A stretch of 24,064 nucleotides of DNA, from positions 1-24,064 of the forward strand of contig DKYD01000065.1 in NCBI GenBank assembly GCA_002492335.1, in the 5' to 3' direction. This document shows positions 8,022-16,387 of the stretch, piece by piece. Under the pieces are notes generated by a model. That model saw only the letters and a program-made list of their open reading frames with translations. It was not told where the DNA came from and searched no databases. Within the stretch, counting starts at the first letter, position 1; each line of letters starts with the position of its first letter. The position numbers were made by a program, and so were the translations under genes. Origin of the DNA: Lachnospiraceae bacterium UBA7109. Lineage in GTDB: Bacteria; Bacillota; Clostridia; Lachnospirales; Lachnospiraceae.

Positions 8022-8059
8022 AGAAACACCTCCATACTAGAAAGTATGGAGGTGTTTCT
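8022..8059 (+). promoter_or_regulatory. Perfect 17-bp hairpin enclosing the ribosome binding site of the ClpP-like gene
   Basis: AGAAACACCTCCATACT (8022-8038) pairs without mismatch with 8043-8059; the loop is AGAA. The right arm contains the GGAGGTG ribosome binding site (8048-8054) of the gene starting at 8064. The left arm is therefore an exact anti-Shine-Dalgarno. Downstream there is no U-tract, so it is a poor terminator in the + direction. On the minus strand a T-rich stretch does follow, but no minus-strand gene ends here. A translational block, or a combined attenuator for the MetY-type gene, fits best. Confidence 0.8.
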
Positions 8060-8063
8060 ATGT

Positions 8064-8753
8064 ATGGAAGATAAAGATAAAAAAGAAGAACAGCAAAACG
8101 AGCAGATTAAAGAAATGGGGAGCCTGCGTCTGGAAAATAGTAAAGGAAAACATCGGATTAAATTGCTTACGATCATTGGAGAAATCGAAGGGCACGAGGC
8201 GGTGTCCGGAAATACGAAGGCTACAAAATATGAACATCTTCTTCCAATGATTGCAGAAGTAGAAGACAGTGAGGAAATCGACGGACTTCTGATCCTGCTG
8301 CATACAATGGGAGGAGATGTAGAGGCAGGGCTTTCTATTGCAGAAATGATAGCATCTGTCAGCAAACCGACCGTTTCACTGGTTCTTGGAGGCAGTCATT
8401 CAATTGGAGGTCCGCTTGCAGTTGCAGCAGAATATTCTTTTATTGTTCCGACAGGAACTATGATTATACATCCGGTGCGTTCCAACGGAATGTTCATCGG
8501 AGTTCAGCAGAGCCTTCAAAATATGCTTCGTACACAAGACCGCATTACAGGTTTTCTGGCCGAACATTCATAAATGAAAAAAGAACGGGTAGAAGAATTA
8601 ATGCTGAACCCGACAGAGCTTGTGAAAGATGTGGGAACTCTGCTGGAAGGAAAGGAAGCAGTGGCAGAAGGATTGATCGATGAAGTGGGAGGAATGAGTG
8701 ACGCACTGAACAAATTACACGAAATGATTGATTCAAATCGTAAAAGGATTTAA
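8064..8753 (+). pseudogene. TepA-like ClpP-family serine protease, interrupted by an in-frame stop
   Basis: From ATG 8064 a 169-residue ClpP-fold protein is read, ending at TAA 8571-8573. The same frame continues at once from ATG 8574 for 59 more residues to TAA 8751-8753. Together they match the length and content of TepA/YmfB-type ClpP relatives, which sit next to spoIIIE in Bacillus as here. Ser113 (SHSIGG) and His136 (MIIHPV) of the triad are in the first part. The expected Asp (GLIDEVGG, residue 36 of the second part) lies after the stop. One base change (CAA, GAA or AAA to TAA) would explain it. It could be a decayed gene, a sequencing error, or two polypeptides made by TAAATG reinitiation. 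No ribosome binding site precedes ATG 8574. I prefer start 8064 over 8046 because GGAGG is then 11 nt upstream. Confidence 0.82.
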
Positions 8754-8762
8754 AAAATAAGG

Positions 8763-8791
8763 ATGACAGTATCTCTTTAAAATGCTATACT
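8763..8791 (+). promoter_or_regulatory. Predicted sigma-A promoter for ftsK/spoIIIE
   Basis: ATGACA (8763-8768) and TATACT (8786-8791) are separated by 17 bp, each matching consensus at 5 of 6 positions. They lie 38 bp before the ftsK start. A small palindrome, ATACTATAAATAGTAT, overlaps the -10 region and could form a short hairpin or bind a regulator. Confidence 0.6.
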
Positions 8792-8829
8792 ATAAATAGT
8801 ATGTTCTAATCAATAAGGGGGAAGAGAGC

Positions 8830-11202
8830 ATGGCTGCAAAGTCAAAAAAAGGGAAAAACTCGAATCTGAGAAAGAAAAAGGCAACGCAAGATAACTTTCT
8901 TGCCGATGAGATTGTTATATGGCTGACACTTGCGGTTAGTCTGCTGCTTCTAATCAGTAATTTCGGACTTGGGGGGAAGGCCGGAAATTTTGTAGCGGGA
9001 ATTCAGAAAAATATTTTTGGATGGATCGCGTATCTTATACCGTTTATTCTTTTTGGAATCGTTGCTTTCGGAATTTCAAATAAGGGAAATTTTGTTGCAA
9101 AGATAAAAATTATTACAGGAATTGTGCTTGTAATATTGTCCTGTACGCTTCTGGAGCTGATTCATGAGGAAGGCGGAATATCAGGCGGAGCAATTGCGGG
9201 AATTTTGGTTCCGGCATTTGGAACCGCCGGTACATATGTTGTTGTCATTATCAGTATGATCATCTGTATTATCATTATTACGGGAAAATCCATTTTGAAA
9301 GGAATAAAAAGTCAAAGTGGGAAGGCCTACGATAAAGCGAAAGCGGATGCGGAAAGAAGAAAAGCTTCAGCGGCAGAGAAAAGGAAAACACAGGAAAGTG
9401 AAAAGAAAAGAAGAGGTCAGCGTGTGGAAGGTGTTTCATTTGATACCACGCTGGTGAAAAAATCGCCGGATATAAAAGAATTAACGGCTTCATCCCAAAA
9501 GGAGGATGTAGAAGAGAAATCGGAAAAGGAGACACAGTTTGTGATTAACCGGGGCGGACAGCAGACAATGGTTACAATGTCCGGTACAGATTCTCCTGAT
9601 TCAGCAGATGAGACGATATATGAAAAAAATTCAGCGAGACGGAAGACAAAGATGGGACAGGATGCGGTAGAAAAAGAAGTTGCCGAAGTTGTGGCTGCTG
9701 CCGCACAGAAGGCAGAGAAGCCGAAGAAAAACTATCAGCTGCCGCCGATCAGTCTTTTAAAAAGAGGTGGAAGAGCTTCTGGAGAATCCGATGCAGTTCT
9801 CCGGGAAACCGCTATGAAGCTTCAGCAGACACTGCAGAATTTTGGCGTAAAGGTGACCGTTACCAACGTAAGCTGCGGACCGTCTGTCACAAGATATGAA
9901 CTGCAGCCGGAAATGGGTGTAAAGGTAAGTAAGATTGTAGGACTTGCGGACGATATTAAACTGAACCTCGCAGCGGCAGATATCCGTATTGAAGCGCCGA
10001 TTCCGGGTAAAGCGGCAGTAGGAATTGAGGTTCCGAATAAGGAAAATTCGGCAGTGATGTTAAGGGATTTGCTGGAATCCAAAGAATTTAAGGAAAACCC
10101 GTCAAAGATTGCATTTGCTGCAGGAAAGGATATCAGTGGAAAGGTTGTGGTGGCAGATATTGCCAGGATGCCGCATCTTCTGATTGCAGGTGCGACCGGT
10201 TCCGGTAAATCTGTATGTATTAACACATTGATTATGAGTATTTTGTATAAGGCATCACCAGAGGAAGTAAAATTAATTATGATTGATCCGAAGGTGGTGG
10301 AGCTTAGCGTATATAATGGGATTCCGCATCTTATGATTCCGGTTGTTACAGATCCGAAGAAGGCTGCGGGAGCCTTGAACTGGGCTGTTGCAGAGATGAC
10401 CCGGAGATATCAGGCATTTGCAGAACACGGAGTGCGAGATATGAAGGGCTTTAATGACAAAATAAAGACGATGAAAAATACCGGAGAAGAGCAACCTGCC
10501 TTTATGCCGCAGATCGTGATTATTGTGGACGAGCTTGCAGATCTCATGATGGTGGCGTCTGGAGAAGTGGAAGAAGCAATTTGCCGTCTGGCGCAGCTTG
10601 CGAGAGCGGCAGGCATCCATCTGGTTCTCGCAACCCAGCGTCCCTCGGTGAATGTAATTACCGGGTTAATCAAAGCGAATATGCCATCCAGAATTGCATT
10701 TTCCGTTTCTTCCGGTGTGGATTCCCGGACGATTATTGACATGAACGGAGCAGAGAAGCTGCTTGGAAAAGGGGATATGCTTTTCTATCCGTCCGGTTAT
10801 CAGAAACCTGCGAGAGTGCAGGGATCTTTTGTGTCTGATGAAGAGGTTCAGGCAGTGGTAGATCATTTGATACATAAAAATGGAGATGCCGTATATGATG
10901 AAGAAATTGTTACGCATGTAAATACGGCAAAAATAGGTGCCGTATCACCCGCATCGGAATCAGGAGATGAACGCGACGTGTATTTTGCAGATGCAGGCCG
11001 CCTCATTATAGAAAAGGAAAAGGCGTCCATAGGAATGCTGCAGCGCTCATTTAAAATAGGATTTAACAGGGCGGCAAGAATTATGGATCAGCTTTGTGAA
11101 GCCGGAGTTGTCGGAGGGGAAGAAGGGACAAAGCCCAGAAAGATTCTGATGACGGCGGAAGAGTTGGAACAATATATTGCGAATGGAAGAAAGGAAGGAT
11201 AG
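8830..11202 (+). CDS. ftsK: DNA translocase FtsK/SpoIIIE
   Basis: This 790-residue membrane-anchored hexameric DNA pump clears chromosomes from the division or sporulation septum. The N-terminus has about four membrane segments (near residues 28-47, 62-82, 92-110 and 125-150). A long charged linker (about 155-310), rich in K/E/A, follows. The motor domain has Walker A GATGSGKS (454-461, lysine 460), Walker B IIVDELADL (near 562) and ATQRPSV. The C-terminal gamma winged helix (ASIGMLQRSFKIGFNRAARIMDQLE-like segment) recognises orientation sequences. AAGGGGG (8815-8821) lies 8 nt before ATG. Whether it acts mainly in division or sporulation cannot be told from sequence. It is followed 7 bp later by fhs. 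Confidence 0.96.
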   Translation: MAAKSKKGKNSNLRKKKATQDNFLADEIVIWLTLAVSLLLLISNFGLGGKAGNFVAGIQKNIFGWIAYLIPFILFGIVAFGISNKGNFVAKIKIITGIVLVILSCTLLELIHEEGGISGGAIAGILVPAFGTAGTYVVVIISMIICIIIITGKSILKGIKSQSGKAYDKAKADAERRKASAAEKRKTQESEKKRRGQRVEGVSFDTTLVKKSPDIKELTASSQKEDVEEKSEKETQFVINRGGQQTMVTMSGTDSPDSADETIYEKNSARRKTKMGQDAVEKEVAEVVAAAAQKAEKPKKNYQLPPISLLKRGGRASGESDAVLRETAMKLQQTLQNFGVKVTVTNVSCGPSVTRYELQPEMGVKVSKIVGLADDIKLNLAAADIRIEAPIPGKAAVGIEVPNKENSAVMLRDLLESKEFKENPSKIAFAAGKDISGKVVVADIARMPHLLIAGATGSGKSVCINTLIMSILYKASPEEVKLIMIDPKVVELSVYNGIPHLMIPVVTDPKKAAGALNWAVAEMTRRYQAFAEHGVRDMKGFNDKIKTMKNTGEEQPAFMPQIVIIVDELADLMMVASGEVEEAICRLAQLARAAGIHLVLATQRPSVNVITGLIKANMPSRIAFSVSSGVDSRTIIDMNGAEKLLGKGDMLFYPSGYQKPARVQGSFVSDEEVQAVVDHLIHKNGDAVYDEEIVTHVNTAKIGAVSPASESGDERDVYFADAGRLIIEKEKASIGMLQRSFKIGFNRAARIMDQLCEAGVVGGEEGTKPRKILMTAEELEQYIANGRKEG

Positions 11203-11209
11203 GAAACCG

Positions 11210-12880
11210 ATGAAAACAGATATCCAAATTGCACAGGAAGCAACGATGATTCACATCAGGGAAGTTGCGGAAAAATTAGGTATTCAGGAAGAAGAGTTAG
11301 AATTTTATGGGAAATATAAAGCAAAGCTGTCAGATGAATTGTGGGATAAAATAAAAGATTATCCGGACGGAAAACTTGTACTGGTTACTGCGATTAATCC
11401 AACGCCTGCCGGAGAAGGAAAGACAACAATAACCGTTGGACTTGGGGAAGCAATGGCAAGGTTGGACCAAAAGGCTGTGATTGCACTTCGTGAACCGTCT
11501 CTTGGTCCGTGTTTCGGGATCAAGGGAGGTGCGGCCGGAGGCGGCTATGCACAGGTGGTTCCGATGGAGGATTTGAATCTTCATTTTACAGGTGATTTCC
11601 ATGCAATTACTTCTGCGAATAATCTTTTGGCGGCGCTTCTTGATAATCATATTCAGCAGGGAAATGCATTACAGATCGATCCAAGGCAGGTAGTATGGAA
11701 ACGCTGTCTTGATATGAATGACAGGAATTTAAGAAATATCGTTGTCGGACTTGGAAGTAAAATGGATGGAATGGTGAGAGAAGATCATTTTGTCATTACC
11801 GTTGCATCTGAGATTATGGCAATTCTGTGTCTTGCGGACGATATTCATGATTTAAGAAACAGACTCGGAAGAATTATTGTGGCATATAACTTTAACGGGG
11901 AACCGGTGACAGCAGATGACCTGCAGGCTACAGGCGCTATGACTGCTCTTCTTAAGGACGCAATTAAGCCGAATATTATTCAGACACTGGAACATACACC
12001 GGCGATTGTGCATGGCGGACCTTTTGCCAATATCGCCCACGGATGCAACAGTGTCCGTGCGACAAAGATGGCATTGAAGCTGAGTGATATTACAATTACA
12101 GAAGCAGGATTTGGCGCAGACCTGGGTGCAGAGAAATTCTTTGACATCAAATGCAGAAAGGCAGGTTTGAAGCCGGATGCAGTTGTTCTTGTTGCAACTG
12201 TCCGTGCATTGAAGTATAATGGAGGAGTTTCCCGTGCAGAGCTTGAGAAAGAAAATCTGGATGCTCTTGCAAAAGGAATTGTAAATCTGGAAAAACATAT
12301 TGAAAATATTCAGAAATATGGTGTACCTGTTGTTGTAACACTCAATTCTTTTGTGTCGGATACGGAAGCTGAATATGAGTATATCCGTAGATTCTGTGAG
12401 GAGAGAGGCTGTGAATTTGCACTTGCACAAGTGTGGGCAAAAGGCGGTGAAGGCGGTATCGCACTTGCAGAAAAAGTATTGGAGACACTGGAAACAAAAG
12501 AAAGCAGATTCAAACCGTTATACGAGGATGCGCTTTCATTAGAAGAAAAGATTGAAACAATAGCAAAAGAGATCTATGGGGCAAAAGGGGTTGTCTATGA
12601 ACCTGCCGCTAAGAAGCAACTCGCGAAGATAACGGAAATGGGATTCGGCAGTCTCCCTGTATGTATGGCAAAAACGCAGTATTCCTTATCGGATGACGCA
12701 TCGAAGCTTGGAAGACCGGAAAATTTTGACGTGAAGATAAGGGAAGTGTATGTCAGCGCCGGAGCCGGATTTATTGTTGCAATTACAGGGACAATTATGA
12801 CAATGCCGGGACTTCCGAAGGTACCGGCTGCAAATGGAATTGATGTGTCTGAGAATGGACAGATTACAGGATTATTTTAA
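11210..12880 (+). CDS. fhs: Formate-tetrahydrofolate ligase
   Basis: At 556 residues this has the usual length of formyl-THF synthetase. The ATP-binding loop PTPAGEGKTT is at 64-73. Other family blocks are REPSLGPCFGIKGGAAGGGYAQ (a key stretch near residues 98-119) and MTMPGLPKVPAA near the C-terminus. It makes 10-formyl-THF from formate, ATP and THF, feeding purine synthesis or, in acetogens, the methyl branch of the Wood-Ljungdahl pathway. An upstream in-frame ATG (11177) overlaps ftsK. ATG 11210, with AAGGAAGG at 11191-11198, gives the expected N-terminus. folD follows after 11 bp, so the two consecutive folate steps are co-transcribed. No other acetogenesis genes are in the window. Confidence 0.96.
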   Translation: MKTDIQIAQEATMIHIREVAEKLGIQEEELEFYGKYKAKLSDELWDKIKDYPDGKLVLVTAINPTPAGEGKTTITVGLGEAMARLDQKAVIALREPSLGPCFGIKGGAAGGGYAQVVPMEDLNLHFTGDFHAITSANNLLAALLDNHIQQGNALQIDPRQVVWKRCLDMNDRNLRNIVVGLGSKMDGMVREDHFVITVASEIMAILCLADDIHDLRNRLGRIIVAYNFNGEPVTADDLQATGAMTALLKDAIKPNIIQTLEHTPAIVHGGPFANIAHGCNSVRATKMALKLSDITITEAGFGADLGAEKFFDIKCRKAGLKPDAVVLVATVRALKYNGGVSRAELEKENLDALAKGIVNLEKHIENIQKYGVPVVVTLNSFVSDTEAEYEYIRRFCEERGCEFALAQVWAKGGEGGIALAEKVLETLETKESRFKPLYEDALSLEEKIETIAKEIYGAKGVVYEPAAKKQLAKITEMGFGSLPVCMAKTQYSLSDDASKLGRPENFDVKIREVYVSAGAGFIVAITGTIMTMPGLPKVPAANGIDVSENGQITGLF

Positions 12881-12891
12881 GGAGTGAAAAG

Positions 12892-13731
12892 ATGGCAAAG
12901 TTAATTGACGGAAAATATATTTCAACGCAGATAAAAGATGAAGTAAAAGAGAAAGTGAAACTGCTAAAAGAACAGGGAAAAGAAATCTGTCTTGCGGTTA
13001 TACAGGTGGGAGAAGATCCGGCTTCCTCCGTATATGTCAGAAATAAAAAAAGAGCATGTGAATATGTGGGAATCGAGTCTCTGGCTTATGAACTGCCGGA
13101 ACAGACGACAGAGGAAGAGCTGCTTGCACTGGTGGAAGATCTGAACAAGAATGAAAAGGTAAATGGAATCCTGGTACAGCTTCCGCTTCCGGAACAGATC
13201 GATGAGGATAAAATTATCCGTGCGATCAGTCCGGATAAGGATGTAGACGGCTTTCACCCGGAAAGTGTGGGAAGACTTTGTATCGGTGAAGCAGGATTTC
13301 TCCCATGTACACCGGCAGGTATTATTGAGCTTTTAAAGCGCTCAAATGTAGAAATAGATGGAAAAGAATGTGTGATTGTCGGAAGAAGTAATATTGTCGG
13401 CAAGCCGATGTCGCTTTTACTTTTGAGAGAAAACGGAACCGTTACAGTGGCGCATTCTCATACAAAGAATTTAAAAGAAATCACCAGACGGGCAGACATT
13501 TTGGTCGTTGCGATTGGAAAGCCGCGGTTTATTACTGTTGATTATGTAAAAGAGGGAGCAGTAGTAATTGATGTGGGAATCCACAGGGATGAAAACAATC
13601 ATTTGTGCGGTGATGTTGACTTTGAACAGGTGAAGGAAAAAGCATCAGCGATTACACCTGTGCCTGGCGGAGTAGGACCGATGACAATTTCCATGTTAAT
13701 GAGTAATTGTGCTGCGGCAGCCGATAAGTAG
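12892..13731 (+). CDS. folD: Bifunctional methylene-THF dehydrogenase / methenyl-THF cyclohydrolase
   Basis: This 279-residue FolD has conserved active-site residues Y48 and K52 (YVRNK), Q96 in VQLPLP and D119 in DKDVDGF. NADP-binding features are GRSNIVGKP and the downstream HSHT segment. The C-terminal PVPGGVGPMT motif is intact. It interconverts 10-formyl-THF, methenyl-THF and methylene-THF using NAD(P). AAGGAGTG immediately upstream is a good ribosome binding site. Pairing with fhs gives formate to methylene-THF in one operon, and NADPH use connects functionally with NfnAB further downstream. Confidence 0.96.
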   Translation: MAKLIDGKYISTQIKDEVKEKVKLLKEQGKEICLAVIQVGEDPASSVYVRNKKRACEYVGIESLAYELPEQTTEEELLALVEDLNKNEKVNGILVQLPLPEQIDEDKIIRAISPDKDVDGFHPESVGRLCIGEAGFLPCTPAGIIELLKRSNVEIDGKECVIVGRSNIVGKPMSLLLLRENGTVTVAHSHTKNLKEITRRADILVVAIGKPRFITVDYVKEGAVVIDVGIHRDENNHLCGDVDFEQVKEKASAITPVPGGVGPMTISMLMSNCAAAADK

Positions 13732-13745
13732 GGGGTAACAGGAAA

Positions 13746-15002
13746 ATGAAGTGCAGCTATTGCGGCTATGATATACCGGAAGGAAAATTGTCTTGTGATA
13801 ATTGCGGAAAAGAAATCTTTATTGTTCCGGATTACAATCCTCTGGACGATATGCTTGCAGAACAGGTAAAAGTAAGTGTAAACGGCGGAGGAGAAAGAGA
13901 AGAACTTAATATTTCTCAGAATACAAGAAACAAAACCTCTGCACAGAGAAATACAAGAAATACCGGAAACACAAAAAATACAAGAAACCCGAAAAATAAT
14001 GCACGTGAAAGACAGCGGCGTCAGGCTGAAAAAAGAAAAGCAATGCGGCGAAAAAAAAGACGCAGGCTGATGGCAGTTATACTGATTATACTTGCGGCAG
14101 TTGTCGGTTTCGGTATCTTATTGTATCAAAATTCATATAAAGGAATTATAAATAAAGGATATCAGGCAATAAAGGCGCAGGAATATGAGAAGGCGGCGGA
14201 TTATTTTCAGAAAGCGATTTCAAAGAAGGGCGACAGGGCAGAGGCTTATACCGGATTGTCCAAAGTATATCTTGAACAGAATGCGCCGGAGCGGGCAAAA
14301 GAACTTTTTGAGCAGGCAATTGCGAAATATTCGAAAAATGCTGATATTTATGAAGCATATATTCAATTTCTTCTTACCGAAGACGATGTTATGCAGATAC
14401 CGCTTCTTCTTGACGGGGCAGATGACAGTGTAAAGGAAGCGCTGGAATCTTATATGATTGACGAGCCGGAATTTGATCTGGATGAGGAAAAAATATATGA
14501 TGACGTTCAGCAACTGACTATTTCCGCCGAGGGGAATACAATATATTTTACAACCGATGAAAGCAGCCCGTCCCCGCAAGGACAAAAATATACGGAGCCG
14601 ATACAGCTTTCCGAAGGGGAGAATGTGATTCAGGCAATTGCTGTGAATAAAAAGGGAATTCCGAGTATGACTGTGAAAAAAACTTATGTAATTGAATTTC
14701 CGGTTATCGATCCCCCGGCAGTGTCACCTTCTACCGGACAATATGAAAGTGAACAGGAGATTGAAATTAAAGTGCCGGATGGTTATGAAGCTTATTATAC
14801 TTTGGATGGCGAGGAGCCTACAACTGCTTCAAAAAAATACACGGGTCCTGTTCAGATGCCGGAAGGGGAGACTTTATTTAAGGCAATTCTGGTCGATGTA
14901 AAAGGTCGGATAAGTGGTGTGACAACCAGAAATTACCAATTATATATGGATTCCTCTGCGGATTCTGCGGCAGAGCCTTCAGAAGATCCTGCGGAAGAAT
15001 AG
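13746..15002 (+). CDS. Membrane protein: zinc ribbon, one TM segment, TPR repeats, two CHB-like domains
   Basis: In order, this 418-residue protein has five parts. A zinc ribbon has cysteines 3, 6, 17 and 20. A low-complexity N/T/R-rich and then strongly basic stretch spans about 55-107. One membrane helix covers about 108-127. TPR-like helices with alanine/tyrosine spacing lie near 135-205. Two beta-rich repeats (about 255-317 and 325-400) carry TTDES.P and TLDGEEPT motifs followed by GENVIQAIAV or GETLFKAILV, which resemble chitobiase C-terminal (CHB_HEX) domains. The C-terminus is acidic. By the positive-inside rule the zinc ribbon is cytoplasmic and the TPR/CHB part extracellular. The CHB-like repeats suggest a cell-surface or envelope role; the exact function is unknown. 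GGGGGTAA lies upstream, and the gene may be the last of the ftsK-fhs-folD operon. Confidence 0.85.
   Translation: MKCSYCGYDIPEGKLSCDNCGKEIFIVPDYNPLDDMLAEQVKVSVNGGGEREELNISQNTRNKTSAQRNTRNTGNTKNTRNPKNNARERQRRQAEKRKAMRRKKRRRLMAVILIILAAVVGFGILLYQNSYKGIINKGYQAIKAQEYEKAADYFQKAISKKGDRAEAYTGLSKVYLEQNAPERAKELFEQAIAKYSKNADIYEAYIQFLLTEDDVMQIPLLLDGADDSVKEALESYMIDEPEFDLDEEKIYDDVQQLTISAEGNTIYFTTDESSPSPQGQKYTEPIQLSEGENVIQAIAVNKKGIPSMTVKKTYVIEFPVIDPPAVSPSTGQYESEQEIEIKVPDGYEAYYTLDGEEPTTASKKYTGPVQMPEGETLFKAILVDVKGRISGVTTRNYQLYMDSSADSAAEPSEDPAEE
13920..13987 (+). repeat. Three direct copies of AATACAAGAAA inside the low-complexity linker
   Basis: The 11-mer AATACAAGAAA occurs at 13920-13930, 13950-13960 and 13977-13987, always in frame and encoding Asn-Thr-Arg-Asn. 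Related AAYAC units lie between the copies. The stretch probably arose by slippage or duplication and could vary in length between strains. Confidence 0.8.
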
Positions 15003-15089
15003 AAAGGCGCTTAACGACCTTTGAGAATGTGCGAGTCTGAACTGTCACAAATTGTACAGAAATAAATACATGAAAAAACCTCCGGATTA

Positions 15090-15118
15090 TTGCGTTAATT
15101 ATTTAACAGAGATATAAT
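15090..15118 (+). promoter_or_regulatory. Predicted sigma-A promoter for the alcohol dehydrogenase gene
   Basis: TTGCGT (15090-15095) and a perfect TATAAT (15113-15118) are separated by 17 bp. The -35 overlaps one Rex-like palindrome, and a second palindrome begins 4 bp after the -10. This is the classic layout of a repressed promoter. Confidence 0.7.
15094..15107. promoter_or_regulatory. Rex operator-like palindrome 1 (overlaps -35)
   Basis: GTTAATTATTTAAC matches the core of the clostridial Rex consensus TTGTTAANNNNTTAACAA. With flanks (15092-15109) it agrees at 11 of 14 fixed positions. It is also the exact inverted-repeat partner of the second site at 15122-15135. Confidence 0.72.
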
Positions 15119-15121
15119 ATA

Positions 15122-15135
15122 GTTAAATAATTAAC
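15122..15135. promoter_or_regulatory. Rex operator-like palindrome 2 (over the expected start of transcription)
   Basis: GTTAAATAATTAAC with its flanks (15120-15137) agrees with the clostridial Rex consensus at 13 of 14 fixed positions. It sits where the transcript would begin. Its start is 28 bp from the start of site 1, and the TATAAT lies between the two. Confidence 0.78.
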
Positions 15136-15158
15136 AAAACAAAAAGGAGGTTTTAAAA

Positions 15159-16340
15159 ATGGGCAGATTTACATTACCAAGAGACGTTTATCACGGAAAA
15201 GGATGTCTCGAAGAATTAAAGAATTTAAAGGGAAAAAAAGCAATTCTTGTTGTAGGCGGCGGTTCTATGAAGCGTCAGGGATTTCTTGACAAGGCTGTAA
15301 ATTACCTGAAAGAAGCAGGCATGGAAGTAGAACTTTTTGAAGGCGTAGAGCCGGATCCATCTGTAGACACAGTTATGAAAGGCGCAGAAGCTATGCGTAA
15401 TTTTGAGCCTGACTGGATTGTATCTATGGGCGGAGGCTCTCCGATTGATGCTGCAAAGGCTATGTGGGCATTTTATGAATATCCCGATACAACGTTTGAA
15501 GACCTTTGCATTCCGTTTAACTTCCCCGAATTAAGACAGAAGGCAAAATTCTGTGCAATTCCGACGACATCCGGAACAGCTACAGAGGTTACTGCATTTT
15601 CTGTAATTACAAACTATCAGACAGGCGTAAAATACCCGCTGGCTGACTTTAACATTACACCGGACGTTGCAATTGTTGACCCGGATCTGGTTGCAGGACT
15701 TCCGGTAAAACAGGTTGCTTATACAGGCATGGATGCGCTGACACATGCGATTGAAGCATATGTGTCCACATTGAATTGTCCATTTACAGATCCGCTTGCA
15801 CTGCAGGCGATTGAGATGGTACTGGATTATCTTCCTGCTTCTTATAACTGCGATATGGATGCAAGAGAGCAGATGCACTATGCACAGTGCCTGGCCGGCA
15901 TGGCATTTTCTAATGCACTGCTTGGTATTGTTCACTCTATGGCACATAAGACGGGCGCTGCATTCTCAACCGGACATATTCCGCATGGATGTGCAAATGC
16001 CATTTATCTGCCATATGTAATTAAATATAATGCACACGATAAGGTTGCGGCAGGACGTTATGCAGAGATTGCACGTAGAATGGGACTTGCGGGAACATCT
16101 GAGAAAGCGCTGATCAACAGTCTGTGCGCAAAGATTGATGAATTCAATGTAAAACTTAATATTCCGAAGACTCTGAAAGAATTTGGAATTAATGAGGAGG
16201 AATTCAAAGAGAAGATTGCGGGAATTGCGGAGCGCGCTGTGGGAGATGCATGTACAGGTTCCAACCCAAGACCGATTGATCCTGCAACGATGGAAAAATT
16301 GTTTAACTGTACCTATTATGGAACAGAGGTTGATTTCTAA
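15159..16340 (+). CDS. Iron-containing (group III) alcohol dehydrogenase
   Basis: This 393-residue Fe-ADH family enzyme has nucleotide loop GGGSPIDAAK (91-100) and TTSGTATEVT (136-145). The predicted metal ligands are D192, H196 (MDALTHAIEAY), H259 (VHSMAHK) and H276 (IPHG). The family reduces aldehydes such as acetaldehyde or butyraldehyde with NAD(P)H during fermentation; the substrate cannot be fixed from sequence. A strong AAAAAGGAGG (15141-15150) lies 8 nt before ATG. The gene is a stand-alone unit with its own promoter, two Rex-like operators and a terminator. Expression should rise when NADH accumulates. The many preferred codons suggest high expression. Confidence 0.94.
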   Translation: MGRFTLPRDVYHGKGCLEELKNLKGKKAILVVGGGSMKRQGFLDKAVNYLKEAGMEVELFEGVEPDPSVDTVMKGAEAMRNFEPDWIVSMGGGSPIDAAKAMWAFYEYPDTTFEDLCIPFNFPELRQKAKFCAIPTTSGTATEVTAFSVITNYQTGVKYPLADFNITPDVAIVDPDLVAGLPVKQVAYTGMDALTHAIEAYVSTLNCPFTDPLALQAIEMVLDYLPASYNCDMDAREQMHYAQCLAGMAFSNALLGIVHSMAHKTGAAFSTGHIPHGCANAIYLPYVIKYNAHDKVAAGRYAEIARRMGLAGTSEKALINSLCAKIDEFNVKLNIPKTLKEFGINEEEFKEKIAGIAERAVGDACTGSNPRPIDPATMEKLFNCTYYGTEVDF

Positions 16341-16387
16341 TAGAAGATTTCTATAGCAATTATATAGAATTGTACATAATATGTAAG

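Noticed and set aside
8022..8059. Hairpin as a standard terminator of the MetY-type gene
   Set aside because: No T-tract follows in the + direction, and the right arm contains the next gene's ribosome binding site, so a regulatory hairpin fits better, though partial termination remains possible.
11177..11209. Upstream in-frame ATG for fhs
   Set aside because: It lies inside the end of ftsK and would add a non-family N-terminal extension; ATG 11210 gives the standard 556 residues.
15038..15055. Imperfect palindrome CTGTCACAAATTGTACAG
   Set aside because: Only short arms pair and no T-run follows, so neither a terminator nor a known operator is supported.
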